Below, in pieces: positions 4,786-8,359 of a stretch of 8,359 nt of DNA. This DNA is from Coleofasciculus sp. S288 (GTDB lineage Bacteria; Cyanobacteriota; Cyanobacteriia; Cyanobacteriales; Coleofasciculaceae). The notes under the pieces are model-generated. The model did not search any database and was not told where the DNA came from. It saw nothing but the letters and a program-made list of their open reading frames with translations. Numbering within the stretch: the first letter of the stretch is position 1; each line of letters begins with the position of its first letter. Location: positions 1 to 8,359 of the forward strand of contig JAIUYC010000115.1 in assembly GCA_020216575.1 (NCBI GenBank). Reading direction: 5' to 3'. Position numbers and translations under genes: made by a program.

Positions 4786-7437
4786 ATGAAAAATTACCAC
4801 TATCAAGTTGGCGGAAGTTTAGCGGCTGATGATCCAACTTATGTTGTACGTCAGGCAGACCAAGATCTTTATGAAGGGTTGAAGGGAGGTAAATTTTGCT
4901 ATGTGCTGAACTCACGGCAAATGGGGAAGTCTAGCTTGCGAGTCCGCACAATGAAAAGGTTGGAAGCTGAAGGGGTAAACTGTGGTGCGATTGACTTGTC
5001 AATAATCGGTAGCGATAATGTTACCCCAGAGGGTTGGTACAAGGGGGTATTCTACGAACTGGTCAGGAAGTTCGAGTTATCTGCAAAAATTAACCGCAGG
5101 GCTTGGTGGAAAGAGCGAGAATCACTATCGCCTGTGCAGCGTTTGAGCGAGTTTATTGAGGACGTGCTGCTAGTAGAGATTCGTCAAAATATCGTTATTT
5201 TTATTGATGAAGTTGATAGTGTCCTTAGTTTAGATTCCTCGACCGATGATTTTTTTGCCTTAATCCGAGCTTGCTGCAATCAACGGGTCGATAATCTAGC
5301 TTATAAACGCCTCAGCTTTGCTCTCTTGGGAGTTGCTAAGCCCTCTTATTTTATTCAAGACAAAAACCGTACATCATTTAATATTGGGCAAGCTGTTGAA
5401 GTCTGTGGTTTTAAATTGGAGGAAGCTCAGCCGTTAGCAGTGGGATTGGTAGGTAGGGTTAGCAATCCACAGGCAGTTTTAAGAGAGATTTTGGCATGGA
5501 CAGGAGGCCAGCCATTTTTGACCCAAAAGCTGTGTCAAATTGTCCAAGATGCTTGTGGAGATTTCCCCAAATTTTCCTTAGAAAGGGGAGAGCAAGAGTG
5601 GGTGGAACAGTTGGTGCGTAGTCGCATCATCGAAAACTGGGAATCTCAAGATGATCCGGAGCATCTGAGGACAATACGCGATCGCATTTTGGGGAAAGGC
5701 CAGCGCAGTGTCGATCTGCTTACACTCTACCTGCAAATTTTACAAGAAAAAGAAGTAGAAGCCGATGGTAGTCTTGAACAAACGGAATTGCGACTGTCAG
5801 GCTTGGTTGTCAAGCGGAACGACAGTTTAAGAGTTTATAACCGCATTTATGAAGCTGTTTTTGCTAAGAATTGGGTTAACAAAACACTAGTCGAACTGCG
5901 ACCTTATGGGGAAGCACTGGCAAAATGGATAGCTTCCGACGAGCAGGATAAAACCTGGCTGTTGCGCGGGCGGGAATTACGGCAGGCACAAGCCTGGGTA
6001 GCTAATAGAAAAAACTTGAAATTAAGTGTTCAGGATTATCAGTTTTTAAATGCTAGCCAAGCATTGCAAAGACGAAGAGTTCAGAAGCGCCTTGCATCGG
6101 GATTGCTAGGTAGCGTAATGTTTACAATTGGGATACTTGTTGGATTTAGAGAAAATATTATTTATTTAATTAACGAGTCTTCAGCCTATTTAGCAGCACA
6201 AGTAGCAGGAGAAGAACAATTTAGTGAAGGAGAGAATACTTTCTTTCCTAGTAATGACAATTTTAATCGACAAATTGGAATTGAGGAATTCAGAAAAGAA
6301 AATTATTCGACAGCTACTGAATTCTTCAAAAGAGCTAAAGAAACTAATCGTAATGATCCAGAAATGTGGATTTATTACAATAATGCACGAGCAATTAAAA
6401 AGGGTAACCCTCTAACCCTTGCTGTTGTTACACCTGCAACTGCCAGAAGAGATATAGCTCTAGAAGTATTACGAGGAGTAGCACAGGCACAAGATAGTTT
6501 CAATGAGCGGCGTGAAAAATTCAAAGCTCCATTATTGAAGATTATAATTGCCAATGATGATAGCGAACCAACCCAAGCGAGGAGAGTTGCCCGAACCCTG
6601 ATTACAAACCAAAAGGTTATGGGAGTAATTGGACATTATACCAGTAGTGCTAGTGAGGCGGCACTAAAAGAGTATGAAAAAGCTGGTTTAGCTATGATAT
6701 CTCCCAGTAGCACCAGTAATACCCTGAAAGGTGATGTTTTTTTCAGGACAGTTTCTTCCAATCTAGAAACTGCTAAAAAGTTATTAAATTATGTCTTGGC
6801 TAATAAAATTAAGAAAGTTGTCATTTTTTATAGCCCTGAAGACCTTTATAGTAGGGATCTGATGGAGTCGGTTGAAAGTTTGCTTAATCAGAAAGATGTA
6901 GAAGTTATACAAAAAGTAGATTTGAGGGATTCAGAACTGAGTGCAGATGCTGAAGCTTTCTTGCTTAGTAAAATTCAGGATAAACCAGATGCACTGTTCT
7001 TGTTTCCAAATACAGAGCTAGTTTCTGTCGCGATTGAAATTGCCCGTGCCCGGAATAATGTGAAAAGCCTACAAAACAAGCCGCTATTGGGAGCAAGTTC
7101 TTTGTATAGCGCAGATACTTTAAAAGCAGGTAGAGCTGCTCTAGAAAACTTGATTCTAGATGTTCACTGGTTTGCAGACGCACCAGATTCAAAAGAATTT
7201 GCAGATAAAGCTAGAGATATGTGGAAAGGACAGGTTAGTTGGCGCACTGCCACCAGTTATGAGGCGACTCAGGCTTTCATTGAAGCTCTATCTGTATCTG
7301 ACAAACCTTCTCGCTCAACTGTACTTGAAAAACTTAAAAGTATGAACCTTTCAAGCCAGGAACCAGTTCTCGTCAAAGTAAGTAGAGGTAAAGGTGGCCC
7401 CGAAGGAAGCGAATTTCGTTTTGAACTAGCTGAGTAG
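4786..7437 (+). CDS. Membrane receptor-ATPase: AAA_35-like domain, one TM helix, LivK-type ligand-binding domain
   Basis: The protein has 883 residues in three parts. Residues about 5-420 are an AAA_35-like ATPase: P-loop SRQMGKSS with Lys48 and Ser49, Walker [10 protein letters not shown] with Asp141 and Glu142, and a TGGQPFL motif (239-245) like the STAND GxP motif. RRRVQKR (429-435) precedes one membrane helix (about 437-454), so the ATPase should be cytoplasmic and the rest outside. A TPR-like helical hairpin (about 497-535) leads to a periplasmic-binding-protein fold (about 541-880) of the branched-chain amino acid receptor type: [40 protein letters not shown] and FFRTV are typical. There is no signal peptide and no permease gene nearby, which favours sensing over transport. 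The in-frame TAA at 4783-4785 fixes the ATG as first start; no Shine-Dalgarno is visible. The gene is isolated by palindromes on its 5' side. The ligand and the output of the ATPase are unknown. Confidence 0.92.
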   Translation: MKNYHYQVGGSLAADDPTYVVRQADQDLYEGLKGGKFCYVLNSRQMGKSSLRVRTMKRLEAEGVNCGAIDLSIIGSDNVTPEGWYKGVFYELVRKFELSAKINRRAWWKERESLSPVQRLSEFIEDVLLVEIRQNIVIFIDEVDSVLSLDSSTDDFFALIRACCNQRVDNLAYKRLSFALLGVAKPSYFIQDKNRTSFNIGQAVEVCGFKLEEAQPLAVGLVGRVSNPQAVLREILAWTGGQPFLTQKLCQIVQDACGDFPKFSLERGEQEWVEQLVRSRIIENWESQDDPEHLRTIRDRILGKGQRSVDLLTLYLQILQEKEVEADGSLEQTELRLSGLVVKRNDSLRVYNRIYEAVFAKNWVNKTLVELRPYGEALAKWIASDEQDKTWLLRGRELRQAQAWVANRKNLKLSVQDYQFLNASQALQRRRVQKRLASGLLGSVMFTIGILVGFRENIIYLINESSAYLAAQVAGEEQFSEGENTFFPSNDNFNRQIGIEEFRKENYSTATEFFKRAKETNRNDPEMWIYYNNARAIKKGNPLTLAVVTPATARRDIALEVLRGVAQAQDSFNERREKFKAPLLKIIIANDDSEPTQARRVARTLITNQKVMGVIGHYTSSASEAALKEYEKAGLAMISPSSTSNTLKGDVFFRTVSSNLETAKKLLNYVLANKIKKVVIFYSPEDLYSRDLMESVESLLNQKDVEVIQKVDLRDSELSADAEAFLLSKIQDKPDALFLFPNTELVSVAIEIARARNNVKSLQNKPLLGASSLYSADTLKAGRAALENLILDVHWFADAPDSKEFADKARDMWKGQVSWRTATSYEATQAFIEALSVSDKPSRSTVLEKLKSMNLSSQEPVLVKVSRGKGGPEGSEFRFELAE

Positions 7438-7622
7438 GGGGAAATGAGTCGAGGGCGATTCTCCTGCGGAGATGTTTTGCTAACGTACTCATGAGTGTCG
7501 AGTGCGATCGCACAACCCAACAAAACACCCCTCACAAGTGCGATCGCTACCCTAAAATCCCTACTTACTGGCAACACACAGTAAATTCTCGGTAGAATAC
7601 CAGCCAAAGGTAGGGACTGGAT
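7438..7622. other. Intergenic spacer with three small palindromes, including two HIP1 sites
   Basis: This 185-nt spacer has no ORF I can support. It holds a short hairpin CTCC-TGC-GGAG (7461-7471), a 10-bp palindrome ACTCATGAGT (7487-7496), and GTGCGATCGCAC (7502-7513), a 12-bp palindrome containing a HIP1 octamer. A second HIP1 octamer follows at 7540-7547. It must carry the promoter of the downstream 134-aa gene, but no -35/-10 pair stands out. Confidence 0.55.
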
Positions 7623-8027
7623 ATGGCTGTTGAAACTGTTACCCTTCAAATCCCAGAAATACTCTATCAGCGCTTGGTCAATACTGCCCGTGCTACCCAG
7701 CAACCTCTTGAAAAGGTGATACTTCATGCCCTACAAGTAGGTAGCCCTCCGGAATGGGATGATGTGCCAGAAGAGTTTCAGGCTGACCTTGCTGCCTTAG
7801 ACAAACAAGATGACAATACACTTTGGCAGATTGTCCGTAGCCGCAAAACAGCAACCGACATGGAGCGATACAACATCCTGCTTGAGGGCAACTCTAACGG
7901 TACACTAACTGAGGTTGAACGATTAGAGCTGATAGCGCTGCGACGAGACGCTGACTGTTTCATGCTGCGTAAAGCCCAAGCAGCCGTATTACTCCACTGG
8001 CGGGGACATCGCGTGCCAACTCCTTGA
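7623..8027 (+). CDS. Conserved hypothetical protein with ribbon-helix-helix-like N-terminus
   Basis: The protein has 134 residues. The first 40 (ETVTLQIPEILYQRLVNTA, then a helix from about residue 28) have the strand-helix-helix pattern of Arc/MetJ/CopG ribbon-helix-helix proteins, as seen in many antitoxins and small repressors. An acidic linker (WDDVPEEFQADLAALDKQDD) follows, then a predominantly helical, charged C-terminal part ending LLHWRGHRVPTP. I recognise this as a widespread cyanobacterial family of unknown function whose members often lie beside HNH-type or other toxin-like genes. Here no partner is visible: upstream is a 185-nt spacer, and downstream are a mobile element and a terminator. 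AGGGA (7612-7616) lies 6 nt before the ATG, and the in-frame TAG at 7611-7613 rules out an earlier start. DNA binding is likely from the N-terminus; calling it an antitoxin would be speculation. Confidence 0.82.
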   Translation: MAVETVTLQIPEILYQRLVNTARATQQPLEKVILHALQVGSPPEWDDVPEEFQADLAALDKQDDNTLWQIVRSRKTATDMERYNILLEGNSNGTLTEVERLELIALRRDADCFMLRKAQAAVLLHWRGHRVPTP

Positions 8028-8039
8028 ATAATCATAATC

Positions 8040-8307
8040 CAGGACTTACGCACAGACGCCACATATTGTAGGGGCGAATGGCCATTCATTGGTGTCAACT
8101 TAACATTCAGCTTGGCGGTTGAAACCGCAGCTATACAACCAAAACCCGCCTGCGCGGGTTAGCAAACTTTTGATGAGAGTGTTAGTCCGCAACGGCGGAC
8201 TTTGTTTTTATAGACGCGATTTTCAATCGCCAAGGCTTAAGTTAACACCCATGATGGCCATTCGCACCCACGGATGGTGGTTTAACGGTAATTTTGCGTA
8301 AGTCCTG
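8040..8307. mobile_element. 268-bp non-autonomous element (MITE) with 13-bp TIRs and 5-bp target duplication
   Basis: CAGGACTTACGCA at 8040-8052 is perfectly complementary to TGCGTAAGTCCTG at 8295-8307. The element is flanked directly by TAATC on both sides (8035-8039 and 8308-8312), a 5-bp target-site duplication. Inside are imperfect inverted arms (8071-8103 against 8237-8269, both containing CGAATGGCCAT on opposite strands) and four compact hairpins. It encodes no transposase; the 60-codon frame at 8119-8301 is made of palindrome sequence and is not a gene. These termini are familiar from cyanobacterial small elements, but I cannot name the parent IS family from the sequence. It accounts for most of the gene-free stretch 8028-8359. 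Confidence 0.88.
8115..8230. repeat. Four tandem hairpins forming the core of the MITE
   Basis: The hairpins are GCGGT-TGAA-ACCGC (8115-8128), AACCCGC-CTGC-GCGGGTT (8143-8160), AGTCCGC-AACG-GCGGACT (8184-8201) and GCGATT-TTC-AATCGC (8216-8230). The first is related to the fourth, and the second to the third, as reverse complements with substitutions. The whole core can therefore also fold as one long palindrome with short side stems. Confidence 0.85.
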
Positions 8308-8317
8308 TAATCGTGTC

Positions 8318-8346
8318 TGCTTACATCTGTGTAAGCATCATTTTTT
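8318..8346 (+). terminator. Intrinsic (Rho-independent-type) terminator
   Basis: TGCTTACA (8318-8325), loop TCTG, and TGTAAGCA (8330-8337) form a perfect 8-bp stem, followed after TCA by six T residues (8341-8346). The nearest upstream + strand gene is the 134-aa protein ending at 8027. Without the inserted element and one TAATC copy, the stem would begin about 17 nt after its stop codon, a normal spacing. Confidence 0.8.
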
Positions 8347-8359
8347 GGATGATTGATTA

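Noticed and set aside
4786..7437. Component of an amino acid ABC importer
   Set aside because: The binding domain is fused to a STAND-like ATPase lacking the ABC signature motif, and no permease or ABC ATPase gene of the Liv type is nearby.
7269..7727. 152-codon - strand ORF across the end of the receptor-ATPase and the start of the RHH-like gene
   Set aside because: It is antisense to two well-supported genes and a repeat-bearing spacer, and its translation shows no recognisable domain.
8119..8301. 60-codon + strand ORF at the right end
   Set aside because: It lies wholly inside the MITE, is built from hairpin arms, and has low-complexity coding with no recognisable family.
8040..8312. CRISPR array or tRNA-like structure from the closely spaced hairpins
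   Set aside because: The repeats are inverted and not regularly spaced direct repeats, there are no unique spacers, and no cloverleaf with an anticodon arm can be built.

Overview
The window reads as cyanobacterial chromosome, most likely from a filamentous lineage (the lineage is inference). The octamer GCGATCGC (HIP1, a cyanobacterial signature) occurs seven times, at 466, 872, 1931, 2008, 5678, 7504 and 7540, where about 0.1 would be expected by chance in 8.4 kb. The proteins belong to families that are abundant in cyanobacteria, and the spacers carry G/C-rich palindromes of the kind dispersed through these genomes.

Left part (1-2151): the last 55 codons of a c-type cytochrome enter from the left on the + strand. 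They converge on a complete 583-aa ABC exporter half-transporter on the - strand, which starts at a TTG codon. A 205-nt spacer follows, holding a short tandem octamer repeat.

Central part (2152-7437): a small two-helix membrane protein on the - strand resembles the cyanobacterial TRADD-N-associated 2TM family. Across a 193-nt spacer with operator-like repeats it diverges from three + strand genes. These are a 418-aa protein with an N-terminal helix-turn-helix and an AAA_35/STAND-like ATPase, a 207-aa PD-(D/E)XK nuclease-fold protein with its catalytic residues intact, and an 883-aa AAA_35-like ATPase. The last is joined through one membrane helix to an extracytoplasmic branched-chain-amino-acid-receptor-type binding domain. 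The nuclease gene lies between two palindromic repeats. This part, up to 5677, has no HIP1 site. The last gene drops sharply in G+C at the junction between its ATPase and receptor halves.

Right part (7438-8359): an orphan 134-aa protein with a ribbon-helix-helix-like N-terminus is followed by a complete non-autonomous element of 268 bp. It has 13-bp perfect terminal inverted repeats, a 5-bp target duplication (TAATC) and a nested set of hairpins. A strong intrinsic terminator lies just past the element, which therefore appears to have landed between the gene and its terminator.

The most distinctive content is the central cluster. Two related STAND-like ATPases, one carrying a DNA-binding domain and the other an outside-facing ligand-binding domain, sit with a nuclease-fold protein and a TRADD-associated membrane protein. 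This fits a signalling or conflict (defence) island. All of these families are common and scattered in cyanobacteria, so a joint function is a hypothesis and is not demonstrated by the sequence.
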